Shown piece after piece: positions 18,911-27,548 of a stretch of DNA of 64,000 nucleotides. The position numbers and the translations under genes were made by a program. The notes beneath the pieces are model-generated. The model had not been told where the DNA came from and did not search any database. It saw only the letters and a list, made by a program, of their open reading frames with translations. The DNA comes from Amantichitinum ursilacus (GTDB taxonomy: Bacteria; Pseudomonadota; Gammaproteobacteria; Burkholderiales; Chitinibacteraceae), in the NCBI RefSeq assembly GCF_001294205.1, contig NZ_LAQT01000008.1:62001-126000 (forward strand). Direction: 5' to 3'. Every line of letters starts with the position of its first letter. Within the stretch, counting starts at the first letter, position 1.

Positions 18911-19549
18911 TTAGCGCGGTAGCAACTGGCTGAGCTCAGTGGGGCTGGCAAACAGCCAGTCGGGGCTTTCCGCTTCCAGTTCCGCCCGGCCGCCGTGGCC
19001 CCACAACACGCCGGCGCTATGCAGACCGTTGCGTTTGGCGGCGGTGATATCCACCGCGCGATCACCAATCATCAGGCTGGCGTTGCTCGCCACGCCTGCG
19101 GCTTTCAGCGCTTCGATCTGCTGCCATTTATGCACGCCAATTTCGCCACCGCTGACAAAGCCGAAATGCTGATCCAGCTGGAACAGCTTGAGGATGCGCT
19201 CGGCAAAATCCGCGCGTTTGGAGGTGCATACGCCCATCGGCACGCCCGCGTCAGTCAGCGCTTGCAAGGCAGCCGGGATTTCCGGGTAGAGCGCATTTTC
19301 GGCATAACCGACATCGCCGTAACGCTCGCGATAGCACATCACCAGTTCGGCAATATGCGCGTCCGACTGGCTGCCGGTGATGGCGCGAAACGAGATATCC
19401 AGTGGCGGGCCAATCCAGCGGCTGATTTCGGCTTCGGCCTGCAGCGGGTAACCGTATTGCTGCAAGGCGTGGTTGATGCTGCGGCCGATGCCCTGGATGG
19501 GGTCGGTGAGGGTGCCATCAAGGTCAAACAAAATCAGATCGTAGTTCAT
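18911..19549 (-). CDS. HAD-family phosphatase (phosphoglycolate phosphatase-like)
   Basis: This 212-residue haloacid-dehalogenase-type phosphatase has motif I DLDGTL with the nucleophile Asp near residue 8. Motif II is the TSK segment (GVCTSKRADF), and motif III/IV is MIGDRAVDITAAKRNG near residue 170. The cap domain is helical (subfamily IA). The substrate is unknown; Gph-like enzymes act on 2-phosphoglycolate or nucleotides. It follows the DNA glycosylase gene by 11 bp, so it is probably co-transcribed with it. The ATG at 19549 fits the family start. Confidence 0.85.
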   Translation of the reverse strand: MNYDLILFDLDGTLTDPIQGIGRSINHALQQYGYPLQAEAEISRWIGPPLDISFRAITGSQSDAHIAELVMCYRERYGDVGYAENALYPEIPAALQALTDAGVPMGVCTSKRADFAERILKLFQLDQHFGFVSGGEIGVHKWQQIEALKAAGVASNASLMIGDRAVDITAAKRNGLHSAGVLWGHGGRAELEAESPDWLFASPTELSQLLPR

Positions 19550-19560
19550 GGGGTTGAGCT

Positions 19561-20073
19561 TTAAGAGGATCGAAGAGGTTGCTGCAGAAAGCGGCTGAGC
19601 ACGCGCCATTGTTCCAGTTTTTCAGCAAACGGGCGCGTATGCGCCGGGCTGCTGGAAGGCAGCAGGATGATTTCGAGCCCAACGGGCGGGGCAAGCAATT
19701 GTTTGAGGCCGATTCTGGCGGCGGTGCCCCCGTTGAAGGCCACCGCGCGCAATTGCGGCAAAGTGGCGATCAGGGCGCTGAGATCGTTGGCGGCGTGGTC
19801 GCGGATATTGCTGTCGAGGCTGCCAGCGCGGGTGGCTTCGGCCACCACATCCCACAGGCCGACGTGATGGTCGAGCAAGGTCTGCAGCCGCGTCTCGTAA
19901 TCCTGGGCGGGCAAATCAACCTGCAGCACGCCACCGAGCAAATGCCAGAAGCGGTTTTGCGGATGGGCGTAATAGCGCGCGGCGGCCAGCGATTTTTCGC
20001 CAGGCAAACTGCCCAGCACCAGCAGCCGCGTTTGCGCGTTTACCACCGGCGGAAAGCAGCGCTTGAGCGTCAT
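19561..20073 (-). CDS. DNA-deoxyinosine (hypoxanthine) glycosylase, UDG superfamily
   Basis: This 170-residue protein of the uracil-DNA-glycosylase superfamily most resembles the hypoxanthine-DNA glycosylase group, which removes deaminated adenine from DNA. Motif 1 is [20 protein letters not shown] (about residues 18-37) and the next family segment is NRFWHLLGG. The final motif is LLPSSSPAH. Its ATG overlaps the stop codon of the chemoreceptor gene (ATGA), so the two are translationally coupled, an unusual pairing. Confidence 0.85.
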   Translation of the reverse strand: MTLKRCFPPVVNAQTRLLVLGSLPGEKSLAAARYYAHPQNRFWHLLGGVLQVDLPAQDYETRLQTLLDHHVGLWDVVAEATRAGSLDSNIRDHAANDLSALIATLPQLRAVAFNGGTAARIGLKQLLAPPVGLEIILLPSSSPAHTRPFAEKLEQWRVLSRFLQQPLRSS

Positions 20074-21878
20074 GCCGCGCGCGTGGCGGCCAACATGGCG
20101 CTGGCGTCAAAACCCAAGCGCAAACCGCCCCAGTGCCGGCCATTAACCATAATCGGCACGTCCAGTTCGGTCATGATTTCGCCCGTATCGCGCGCATAGG
20201 TTTGCAGTAAAAAGCGCTGTGTATTGCGGGCGGCGCGCAAGCCTGCGGGATCATTAAAGATACGTTTGTCGCGGCTGTTGATCAGGTCAACCGCAGCATC
20301 GCCCGTGGCCGCTTTGGAATACCAACTGTTATGCGTGGCGCCATAGCCATTGGTATCGACAGCCAGACTGAACTTGCCGCCCACGGCGGTGCGCGCCAAC
20401 TCGTCAAACAGCGGTTGCAGCGCCTGAGCAAAGGCCTGATCCCAACTGGTGGAATACTTTTGCGGCTTGCTGCCCGCCACCGGCCGATATTGCTGATCGA
20501 ACACGTTAACGCCGCTGCGCGCCAGTGCCTCGATGCGTTGCTGCACCTGATCGCGCATGCGGCTGGCCAACTGGATATTGGCGTCCAGATCGCCCTGGCC
20601 CACGGTAAAGCGGCCGATCAGTTCCTGTACTTGTTCGGCCGCGCGCGCCAGGTCTTGCGACGACTGCGCCGAGCGGGTCATGCGTTCGTTGACCGCCAAC
20701 GACAAATCGTGGATTTGCGTGACGTTATGGTTGACTTGGTCGTTGGCCACGCTGAACTGCCCCAACGTGGTGGCGATGCCGGACAGCGCGCTGGAGGTCT
20801 GTTCAAAGTCGGTGACCATGCGGGTAAATTGCGCCGACGCGCCTTCGACCACTTCGCGCGTGTGCTGCGCGTCGTGTGTGATCAAATGCGTTTCGTCCAA
20901 CGTTTCCGCCACTTGCGCCAGCATGTTGTCGATGTTGTGCGAGATATCGTCGGTGGCGACGCCGACCTTCTCCGCCAGTTTGCGTACCTCATCGGCCACC
21001 ACGGCAAAGCCGCGGCCGGTTTCGCCCGCGCGGGCGGCTTCGATGGCGGCATTGAGTGCCAACAGATTGGTCTGGCTGGCAATTTCCTTGATCAGATCGA
21101 CAATCGACTTGATGCTGGCCGAGCGCTGATTAAGCCCGTCCACCGTCTGGTTGAACGTGGCAATGCGAGTGCTGATGGCGTGGATGCGCGCGGTCACGTC
21201 CTGCAATTCGGCATACGACGCGCGCGCCATCTCCAGGTTTTGCCGCGTGGTGGCGCTGATGTCCTGGGTGCGCGTCGACACATGGTTGATGCCTTGCGTG
21301 GTGCCATTGCTGGCGTCCACCACGGTTTGCGCCAGTTGATCCTGTTCTTGCGTCGAAGTGGCCGAATCCTTGATGTTCTTCAGCGATTTGGCGGCTTCCA
21401 GCGCAATGCCTACGGTCATGGTCTGCACGCTGGCGATCACTTCGCGTTGCTTGGCCAGAAAGCGGTTGCAGCTGAGCGCCAGCGCGGCGATTTCATCGGT
21501 GGTGATGACTGGCACATCGCGCGACAAATCGCCTTCGCCGCGAGCCACTTCGTTAAACACGCGGGTGATGGCGCCGACGGGGCGGGCAATCCAGAAATTG
21601 AAATAGATGACTTGCACGGTAATGAAAGCGGCCGCGCCAGCCAGCAAAATCCAGCCCCACAGCGCCAGATGTTCCAGTGCGCCGGTCAGGTCGGCAGCGG
21701 TGGCGGCATCGAGGTGATGGGCGCGAATCACCTCGGCCAGCTGGCTTTGCGCTGAAGTGGCGATCAGGGTAAGGGCCAGCGGAAACAGCAGGAGTAGATA
21801 GAGAAAGGCAAACTTGCGGTTGAGCGTAAACAGCAATGAGCGCTCAAGCGCCGCATGAAACTGATCGATCCATTGCAT
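20070..21878 (-). CDS. Methyl-accepting chemotaxis protein with a C-terminal extra domain
   Basis: This is a 602-residue chemoreceptor. There are two hydrophobic segments (about residues 22-42 and 69-91) separated by only about 27 residues, so there is no real periplasmic sensor domain. A HAMP region ([21 protein letters not shown]) and the signalling hairpin [20 protein letters not shown] follow. After it is a roughly 130-residue C-terminal domain ([16 protein letters not shown] to [12 protein letters not shown]) that may be the sensor. The ATG at 21878 has GGGGGAG upstream. It is first in an operon with a DNA glycosylase and a phosphatase. Confidence 0.93.
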   Translation of the reverse strand: MQWIDQFHAALERSLLFTLNRKFAFLYLLLLFPLALTLIATSAQSQLAEVIRAHHLDAATAADLTGALEHLALWGWILLAGAAAFITVQVIYFNFWIARPVGAITRVFNEVARGEGDLSRDVPVITTDEIAALALSCNRFLAKQREVIASVQTMTVGIALEAAKSLKNIKDSATSTQEQDQLAQTVVDASNGTTQGINHVSTRTQDISATTRQNLEMARASYAELQDVTARIHAISTRIATFNQTVDGLNQRSASIKSIVDLIKEIASQTNLLALNAAIEAARAGETGRGFAVVADEVRKLAEKVGVATDDISHNIDNMLAQVAETLDETHLITHDAQHTREVVEGASAQFTRMVTDFEQTSSALSGIATTLGQFSVANDQVNHNVTQIHDLSLAVNERMTRSAQSSQDLARAAEQVQELIGRFTVGQGDLDANIQLASRMRDQVQQRIEALARSGVNVFDQQYRPVAGSKPQKYSTSWDQAFAQALQPLFDELARTAVGGKFSLAVDTNGYGATHNSWYSKAATGDAAVDLINSRDKRIFNDPAGLRAARNTQRFLLQTYARDTGEIMTELDVPIMVNGRHWGGLRLGFDASAMLAATRAA

Positions 21879-21965
21879 CCCTGGAACTCCCCCGGATGGC
21901 ATGCGCAATGCATACCTGTTTTTATATAAGGATGTATGAAAGTGCAGAACCGTTAGATACGGCAA

Positions 21966-21989
21966 CGCCGGCGAGCCAGGTCGCCGGCG
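21966..21989. other. GC-rich hairpin between the TerB-like and chemoreceptor genes
   Basis: The arms CGCCGGCGA and TCGCCGGCG pair perfectly around a GCCAGG loop. There is no T-tract on the minus strand, so it is at best a weak terminator of the upstream thioesterase-TerB pair. Confidence 0.5.
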
Positions 21990-22035
21990 GTTGGGCGGTC
22001 TCCGTCAGAGCGACCGCGCTACAGGGTGCAACGCA

Positions 22036-22449
22036 TTAGTCCGCGAAGGCGGATTGCAGGTCTTCCAGGGTCAGATGCCAGCGTTTGAGCATATGGCGGA
22101 ACACCACCAGCTCCACGTCGCTGAAATCATTATCAGAACGCGCAATGCCCAATGCGATGGCGGCCACCATCAGACGCTTGCGGCCATCGTCCACGCTATC
22201 GAGCAACTGATCGATACGCTCGGCATCCACCAGGCGGATATTGCCGTCTTCGGATGCGTCGTCGCTGAGGTCGTTGCAGTAATCCTGCAGTACCGTGATA
22301 AAGCCCTTGCGCGTGATGTCGAGCGCTTCGTACACACGCAGGTGTTCGAGTTCGTCGATTTCAGCAGGGTCGAAATTGCCGTCACACATCATCTGCATGA
22401 CGAGAATGCGCGCCATGGCTTCGGCGCTGTTGTTGGCGTACTTTTTCAT
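22036..22449 (-). CDS. TerB-like (tellurite resistance TerB domain) protein
   Basis: This 137-residue cytoplasmic, mainly helical, acidic protein has two TerB-like repeats. Both contain the acidic pattern seen in TerB folds (CDGNFDPAEIDEL and IARSDNDFSDVEL), likely metal-binding. Its molecular role is not known, and the name reflects the fold rather than proven tellurite resistance. Its ATG overlaps the stop of the upstream thioesterase gene (ATGA), so the two are co-translated. Confidence 0.75.
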   Translation of the reverse strand: MKKYANNSAEAMARILVMQMMCDGNFDPAEIDELEHLRVYEALDITRKGFITVLQDYCNDLSDDASEDGNIRLVDAERIDQLLDSVDDGRKRLMVAAIALGIARSDNDFSDVELVVFRHMLKRWHLTLEDLQSAFAD

Positions 22450-22910
22450 ACCGCTTGATCCTGTAGTGGGCGTGTCAGTCTGGCGGCCCATGCGGCGGGC
22501 AAGCTGGCCAGTTTGCGTGCGTTGTAGTCAAAAAATGTAAGCCCCGTTTTGGCGACAGCCACCCGCCGCGGCGCAGTGCCGGTGTCGGGGCTGATGGCGT
22601 TAACGGTGTAATAAAGATCAAAGCCGGCGCGCCAGGGTTCCGCGCCCGCCATCGAAATCTGCAATGTTTCGCCCAGAAATGCCTCGCTGCGATAGTTGAT
22701 GGCAAGGTCATTCATGATGATGCCGGGCTCGCCATCGCGGCCGGTCTCGGTTTGATCATAATGCGCAAAATACTGCACCCGCGCCTCATGCAGCAGACCA
22801 ATCAGCTCTTGATGGCCCAAGTGTCCGCCATAGTTGATATCAGTCACCCGAATGGTCAGCTCAGTAGCAAAGTCCACCCAGTGCGGCGGTTCAAGTTTGA
22901 TGCGGGCCAT
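22446..22910 (-). CDS. Acyl-CoA thioesterase, hot-dog fold (4HBT/YbgC-like)
   Basis: This 154-residue hot-dog thioesterase has the YbgC/4HBT signature DINYGGHLGHQELIGLLHEAR. In it, Asp and Gly-Gly-His replace the usual D..GH..N pattern, followed by a conserved Glu. It probably hydrolyses an acyl-CoA thioester; the natural substrate is not visible. A longer frame exists upstream, but it is low-complexity Arg-rich and overlaps the divergent promoter region. The ATG at 22910 gives the family length, although its ribosome-binding site is weak. Confidence 0.8.
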   Translation of the reverse strand: MARIKLEPPHWVDFATELTIRVTDINYGGHLGHQELIGLLHEARVQYFAHYDQTETGRDGEPGIIMNDLAINYRSEAFLGETLQISMAGAEPWRAGFDLYYTVNAISPDTGTAPRRVAVAKTGLTFFDYNARKLASLPAAWAARLTRPLQDQAV

Positions 22911-23047
22911 AACGTGTTTGGGGTATGCCGGAACGGTGCGATCGAGTGTATTCGGATGCCTGCGCCGCCGCAACCGCCGGGCCCGATCTGCTAGACTTGC
23001 AGCCATAACAACAGCACCCGTCTCAGCGGCAACAGGAGGTATCAATC

Positions 23048-23500
23048 ATGTACCAACGCATTCTGGTTCCGGTGGACGACAGCGCCACCAGCACGGCGGC
23101 ACTGCGCGAATCCATTCGTTTTGCCATTGATCAAAAAGCCTGCGTACGGCTGATTCATGTGATTGATCTGGCGCAATTTGCGTGGAGCGCCAACGAGTTT
23201 CTGGATGTGCCGCAATTGCAGGATTCGCTGCGTAAAAGCGGCGAACAACTGCTGGCGCGCCATGCTGAAGTGCTGTCAGCGCAAAACATCAGCGCTGAAA
23301 CCGCCTTGCTGGAAGCCTGGGGCGGCAATCTGGCGCGCAGCATTGTGGACGATGCGGCCGCCTGGAAAGCCGACGTGCTGGTGATGGGCACGCACGGCTA
23401 CAGCGGCCTGACGCATCTGCTGCTGGGCAGCGTCGCCGAAGGCGTGATGCGGCATACCCAGGTGCCGATTCTGCTGGTGCGGACTCCGACTGATGGCTGA
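23048..23500 (+). CDS. Universal stress protein (UspA family)
   Basis: This 150-residue single-domain Usp has the start MYQRILVPVDDSATS. The ATP-binding signature G-2x-G-9x-G-S/T appears as GTHGYSGLTHLLLGSVAEG near residues 118-136, so it belongs to the nucleotide-binding branch. A consensus AGGAGGT site is 8 bases upstream of the ATG. It is divergent from the thioesterase gene and overlaps the following radical SAM gene by 8 bp, indicating coupled translation. Confidence 0.92.
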   Translation: MYQRILVPVDDSATSTAALRESIRFAIDQKACVRLIHVIDLAQFAWSANEFLDVPQLQDSLRKSGEQLLARHAEVLSAQNISAETALLEAWGGNLARSIVDDAAAWKADVLVMGTHGYSGLTHLLLGSVAEGVMRHTQVPILLVRTPTDG

Positions 23501-24377
23501 TGTGATTCCGCTGCAGCCTGTGGGCGCGCCTACTGTGCTGCGCACCGATGACCACGCGCGGGACAGCGCCGGCTTTACTTATGTGTATCCGGTGATTTCG
23601 CGCCGCGCGGGCGGGGTTTCGATCGGCATCAACCTGAATCCCAATAACGCTTGTAACTGGGCCTGTGTGTATTGCCAGGTGCCCGATCTGCAACGCGGCG
23701 GCCCGCCGCCGATCAATCTGGCGCAACTTGAAGACGAACTGCGCGCCATGCTGACGCAGATCGTGCACGGCGACTTTATGCAGACCCGCGTGCCCGAGAA
23801 TGCCCGCCGTATCAATGACGTGGCGTTTTCCGGCAATGGCGAGCCCACCATGAGCCCCGAATTTGGCGCGGCGTTGGTGGTGGTGGAACGGCAACTGGCG
23901 TCCTTCGGCTTGTTGGGGCAGATCAAGCTGGTGGTCATCAGCAATGGCAGCCAGATGTACAAGCCCGAAGTGCTGCAAGTGGTGGAGCATATCGGTCGCA
24001 TCAATGGCGAGTTGTGGTTCAAGATCGATCGCGCGCCGCAAGATGGCTTTAGCGCCGTCAACCAGGTGCAGTTAAAGCGCGATGCGGTGGCGCGACATCT
24101 GGTGGCGGCTAGCGCGCGCTGCGCGACGTGGATTCAGACCTGTATGTTTGCCGTGGATGGCCAACTGCCCGATGAAGCGGAGCTTGCGGCATATGTGCAG
24201 TTTGTGGGGCAGTTAAAGCAACAGGCGCCGGGTTTGCATGGCGTGTTGTTGTATGGACTGGCGCGGCCGTCACTACAACCGATGGCGCCGCGTTTATCGG
24301 CTGCGGATGCCGACTGGATGCAGGCCCTGGCAGCGCGGATCGCTACTCAAGGCCTGGAGGTAAAGCTCAGCGTTTAG
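23493..24377 (+). CDS. Radical SAM protein
   Basis: This 294-residue radical S-adenosylmethionine enzyme has the iron-sulfur motif in NNACNWACVYCQVPD, a CxxxCxxC cluster at about residues 53-60. The following FSGNGEPTMSPEF segment matches the SAM-binding GGEP-type motif. No second cluster domain is visible. The reaction is unknown; relatives are annotated only as radical SAM proteins. It overlaps the universal stress gene and ends 28 bp before a convergent regulator gene. Confidence 0.85.
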   Translation: MADVIPLQPVGAPTVLRTDDHARDSAGFTYVYPVISRRAGGVSIGINLNPNNACNWACVYCQVPDLQRGGPPPINLAQLEDELRAMLTQIVHGDFMQTRVPENARRINDVAFSGNGEPTMSPEFGAALVVVERQLASFGLLGQIKLVVISNGSQMYKPEVLQVVEHIGRINGELWFKIDRAPQDGFSAVNQVQLKRDAVARHLVAASARCATWIQTCMFAVDGQLPDEAELAAYVQFVGQLKQQAPGLHGVLLYGLARPSLQPMAPRLSAADADWMQALAARIATQGLEVKLSV

Positions 24378-24405
24378 CCACGCCGGGCGGGGGACTGCAG
24401 GTGGA

Positions 24406-24729
24406 TCAGACTTCGGGCACCGGAACGCGAGGTGCGGCGGGGCGGGGGTGTAGGCGCTCATGGGCTGCTTTTCGCAAGGTCTCGAACAGTTCGGGCTTGT
24501 ACTCTTTTAAAAACCGCAGCACGCGCACATCGTCTCCCGTCAGTTCTTCCAACGGGATTTGCTCCAGATGGACGATACGCAGCAATTCCTGCACCGGGCG
24601 TGGCATGCTGCGGCCGCTTTCATAGCGCGATCCACCACTTTGGGTAACGCCAATGCGGTTCCAGAATTCATGCTGGTTAAGACCGGTCTGACGCCTTATT
24701 TCCCTCGGGTTATCCATGGGGAAGTTCAT
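24406..24729 (-). CDS. Small XRE-type helix-turn-helix regulator
   Basis: This is a 107-residue DNA-binding protein. The N-terminal helix-turn-helix spans about residues 8-55, with the recognition-helix region IGVTQSGGSRYESGRSMPRP, and a basic, Pro-rich tail follows. AGGAGG lies 5 bases before the ATG at 24729. Similar small proteins with the GVTQSGGSRYE segment are, from memory, common in betaproteobacteria, but the target is unknown. It is divergent from the DUF455 gene. Confidence 0.82.
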   Translation of the reverse strand: MNFPMDNPREIRRQTGLNQHEFWNRIGVTQSGGSRYESGRSMPRPVQELLRIVHLEQIPLEELTGDDVRVLRFLKEYKPELFETLRKAAHERLHPRPAAPRVPVPEV

Positions 24730-24890
24730 GGGGGCCTCCTGTGTGTATGCCTTTCATGACAAATGAATGAATGCAAATATGTTGACGTCATCTTACTAAC
24801 GCCACCCCGGCATGATCACGTTAGTTTTTGGTTTTTGGGCTGGTTATTAATTACGTCTTGTTGCACGAAACTTCTTGAAATAAATACGAA

Positions 24891-25697
24891 ATGAGCGATT
24901 TCCTTACCGAAATTTCAGCTGCCTTATTGGATTGTGATATCAGCGAGAAAATGCGCCGGGTGGCCGCCATTTCCCCGCTATCACGGGCCCGGTTTGTTGC
25001 TTTCTCAGAATTGGATGTGCCGCCGGCGCAGCGCTTGCCCAACCCCGGCCGACCGCAACGCCCGCAGCTGGTGCCCCCCAAGCAAGTAGCCCAGCGCGGC
25101 CTGGGCACGCCAGAAGGGCGCGCCGCACTGGTGCACGCCATCGCGCATATCGAATTCAACGCCGTCAACCTTGCACTGGATGCGTTGTACCGCTTTCGCG
25201 ATATGCCGTTTGATTACTACGTCGACTGGCTGCAAGTGGCGCAAGAAGAGGCGCTGCACTTCAATCTGTTGCGTGAGCACCTACACAGTTACGGCTATGA
25301 GTACGGCGATTTTCTGGCTCATGACGGCCTGTGGACGATGGCGCTGCGCACCGATCACGATGTGCTGGCGCGCATGGCGTTGGTGCCGCGCATCATGGAA
25401 GCGCGCGGGCTGGACGTTACCCCCGGCATCCAGGCGCGCTTGCGCGGCGTCGGCGATCAGCGCGCGTGCGAGATCCTCGACATCATCCTGCGCGATGAAA
25501 TCGGCCATGTGCGCATCGGCAATCGTTGGTATCACTGGTGTTGCGCCCAACGCGGGCTGGAACCGGTCGCCACTTTTGTGCAATTGCTGCGCGAGCACGA
25601 AGCACCGGCTTTCAGAGGGGAATTGAACCAGCCTGCGCGCCTGCAGGCCGGGTTTACGGCGGAAGAACTGGAACTGATCGCAACGTTGCGCGATTAA
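24891..25697 (+). CDS. Ferritin-like DUF455 protein
   Basis: This 268-residue protein has a helical ferritin-like core. The di-iron-type residues occur in AIAHIEFNAVNLALD, QEEALHFNLLREHL and RDEIGHVRIGN, spaced as expected for two EXXH-type helix pairs. The family (DUF455) is uncharacterised and is often described as a possible non-haem di-iron oxygenase or MiaE-like enzyme; that role is an inference from the fold. The upstream 160 bp is A+T-rich and probably carries divergent promoters shared with the small HTH gene. Confidence 0.85.
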   Translation: MSDFLTEISAALLDCDISEKMRRVAAISPLSRARFVAFSELDVPPAQRLPNPGRPQRPQLVPPKQVAQRGLGTPEGRAALVHAIAHIEFNAVNLALDALYRFRDMPFDYYVDWLQVAQEEALHFNLLREHLHSYGYEYGDFLAHDGLWTMALRTDHDVLARMALVPRIMEARGLDVTPGIQARLRGVGDQRACEILDIILRDEIGHVRIGNRWYHWCCAQRGLEPVATFVQLLREHEAPAFRGELNQPARLQAGFTAEELELIATLRD

Positions 25698-25739
25698 GGC
25701 GGCGCGGCGTGGACCATGACATGGTCAAAGCTGGCCAGG

Positions 25740-26033
25740 TCAGGTCAGCACGATTTCCAGATCGTCGCGCTCGCCCGCGGCATCATTGAATACGCCGAGC
25801 AAATCCTCAAAATCATGCAGCGGAAACGCCGCTTTGGCCGCCAGCGCATCGCGCCAGACAATACGCAGCGGCCCTTCCAGCGAACCCGTCAGTGCGTCAT
25901 ACAGCGCGTCCAGGTTGTATCCAAAATCCGCCGGAAATTCGAGTTGCTGCACCAGTTGCGCATAGGCCTCGGCCACCGTGCGCACATTGATCAGCGTGGC
26001 TTGTTTCACGGGCCGGGTAGGGCTTACTGACAT
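25740..26033 (-). CDS. Barstar-family ribonuclease inhibitor
   Basis: This 97-residue acidic protein of the barstar family is a cytoplasmic inhibitor that plugs the active site of a barnase-type RNase. The family pattern FPADFGYNLDALYDALTG (about residues 33-50) matches the helix that carries the inhibitory aspartate in barstar, and DFEDLLGVFNDA is the later helix. It overlaps the 3' end of the barnase-like gene by 10 bp. That arrangement makes a cognate toxin/inhibitor pair very likely. Confidence 0.9.
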   Translation of the reverse strand: MSVSPTRPVKQATLINVRTVAEAYAQLVQQLEFPADFGYNLDALYDALTGSLEGPLRIVWRDALAAKAAFPLHDFEDLLGVFNDAAGERDDLEIVLT

Positions 26034-26470
26034 GCGGGCACCTCGATAAAAGTCTGGTAATGGTCGACGGTGATATATCGCTGGCCATTGCGGCCAATGA
26101 TCAAACGTTTGGCGCCGCGCTTGCCCCCGCGATAATCGAGATCGGCTTCCTGATATTGGCCATTGGGCAAACGATGCTCGTAATTGCCAAAGCGATCGCC
26201 GCCGATGGATTTACCGGGCAACACGCTCCATAAACGACTACCCGGACGCCATCCCGCCGCCTGCGCATTGCGCTTGGTGATATAGCTATCGGGCAGATGG
26301 CCGCTTTGCTGCAGTGTAGTCAGTGTTTGCGCCAGCGCGGTGGGGTTGTCCAGCCGCGGGTTCAGCGTAGCGTTAAGCGTTTGCACCACGTTCTGGCAAG
26401 ACGTCGCAGCCCAGCTGGCGCTGGTTAGCGCCAACAAACTGCTGGCCAGTAAAAGTCGGATTGCATGCAT
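26024..26470 (-). CDS. Secreted barnase-like guanyl-specific ribonuclease
   Basis: This 148-residue protein has a signal peptide (about residues 1-21, ending SWAAT) followed by a barnase domain. Barnase landmarks are all present: LPDSYITKRNAQAAGW, VLPGKSIGGDRFGN, the catalytic-base Glu in QEADLDYRGG, two arginines matching Arg83 and Arg87 (KRGAKRL), and the catalytic acid His in DHYQTF. It should cleave RNA 3' of guanosine. Export plus the adjacent inhibitor suggests nutrient scavenging or attack on competitors. Confidence 0.92.
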   Translation of the reverse strand: MHAIRLLLASSLLALTSASWAATSCQNVVQTLNATLNPRLDNPTALAQTLTTLQQSGHLPDSYITKRNAQAAGWRPGSRLWSVLPGKSIGGDRFGNYEHRLPNGQYQEADLDYRGGKRGAKRLIIGRNGQRYITVDHYQTFIEVPACQ

Positions 26471-26555
26471 GCAGAGCGGCCGTCCACAAAAAGGAGAGCT
26501 GCAGCGTAGTGGGCTGCGGCCGCGCGCGCAATGGCGGCGCCGGGTTTGGCGGGAA

Positions 26556-27329
26556 TCACGGGCGTGTCAGCAACACCAGCTTCAGATGTTCCTGGTCCAC
26601 CAACTGGAACGTCATCTGCCGCAGCGCCACATCGCCACGCGTGGGGTGATGAAAGCCGCGCTCACCGCCGTGGCGCTCCAGCACGTCGTAGCGTTTCCAG
26701 TATTGGGCGAATTCGGCGCTGCCTTGCTGCAACTCGGTCAGCAATTGGTGGAACGCCGGGTCTTCCAGATGATCGCGGCTGTCGGCGCGAAATTCGGCCG
26801 CGATGCGTTGCGCGCGTGTTTCCCAGCCTTCCACCAACGCCCGGGCTTGCGGATCCAGAAACACAAAACGCAGCAAATTGGGTGCAAGCGCGGCATCCAG
26901 CCAGTCGCCAAACAGATCGCGCGCGCCGCCATTCCAGGCCAGTACATCCCAGAACCGGCCCAGCACGTAGGCGGGCATGGCAAAGTCATCGACGATTTGC
27001 TGCAAGGCCAGCGGCGCGATTTCATCGGCGGCTTGCGGCGCGTTGGGGTCGTGCTGGCCCGCAAGTTCAAACAGATAGGCGCGCTGGGTTTTGTCCATGC
27101 GCAGCGCCAGCGCCAGCCGGTCGAGCGCTTTGCCCGATACGTTGATCTTGCGGCCTTGCTCAATCCAGGTGTACCAGGTGGGGCTGATGTCGGCCAGTTG
27201 CGCCACTTCTTCGCGGCGCAAGCCTTGGGTGCGGCGCCGTTGCCCGTGCGGAAAACCAAACGCGGCGGGCTGGCATTTCTGCCGCGTGGCCATCAAGAAA
27301 GCCCCGAGGGCCTGACGCTGGATTGACAT
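26556..27329 (-). CDS. XRE-type regulator with MmyB-like ligand-binding domain
   Basis: This 257-residue regulator has an N-terminal helix-turn-helix (RREEVAQLADISPTWYTWIE, about residues 38-57). The preceding RTQGLRREE motif is diagnostic of the MmyB-like group. The C-terminal PAS-like MmyB domain (about residues 105-250) includes AYVLGRFWDVLAWNG and may bind a small hydrophobic ligand. Relatives usually control a neighbouring reductase or dehydrogenase. Here the divergent neighbour is leuC, so its target may lie elsewhere. Confidence 0.88.
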   Translation of the reverse strand: MSIQRQALGAFLMATRQKCQPAAFGFPHGQRRRTQGLRREEVAQLADISPTWYTWIEQGRKINVSGKALDRLALALRMDKTQRAYLFELAGQHDPNAPQAADEIAPLALQQIVDDFAMPAYVLGRFWDVLAWNGGARDLFGDWLDAALAPNLLRFVFLDPQARALVEGWETRAQRIAAEFRADSRDHLEDPAFHQLLTELQQGSAEFAQYWKRYDVLERHGGERGFHHPTRGDVALRQMTFQLVDQEHLKLVLLTRP

Positions 27330-27349
27330 GCTTCATCCTGTTACCGGGT

Positions 27350-27359
27350 AGTATTAATA
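27350..27359. promoter_or_regulatory. Perfect 10-bp palindrome between the MmyB-like regulator and leuC
   Basis: GTATTAATAC lies about 20 bp upstream of the regulator start and about 190 bp upstream of leuC, in a locally A+T-rich spot. It could be the regulator's own operator or part of a promoter. No leucine-rich leader peptide was found in the 190-bp leuC leader. Confidence 0.4.
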
Positions 27360-27548
27360 CCAGTATAAATCACCGCCTTGTTGCCATTACAACAAAGTTC
27401 TAAGCTGCGATCCAGGTTCCCTGTTCCACTGTGTTTTGAACACCTACACGGTTCTGCCGATGGGGTGCGCTGCTTGCCCGGCGCGCCACCGTCCGAAAGC
27501 AACGCAAACTTAAACCGCATTACGATGCGGTCTCTCAGGATAAGCAAA

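Noticed and set aside
22036-22449. Tellurite resistance operon
   Set aside because: Only a TerB-like fold is present, with no terZACDE partners. The name does not imply resistance.
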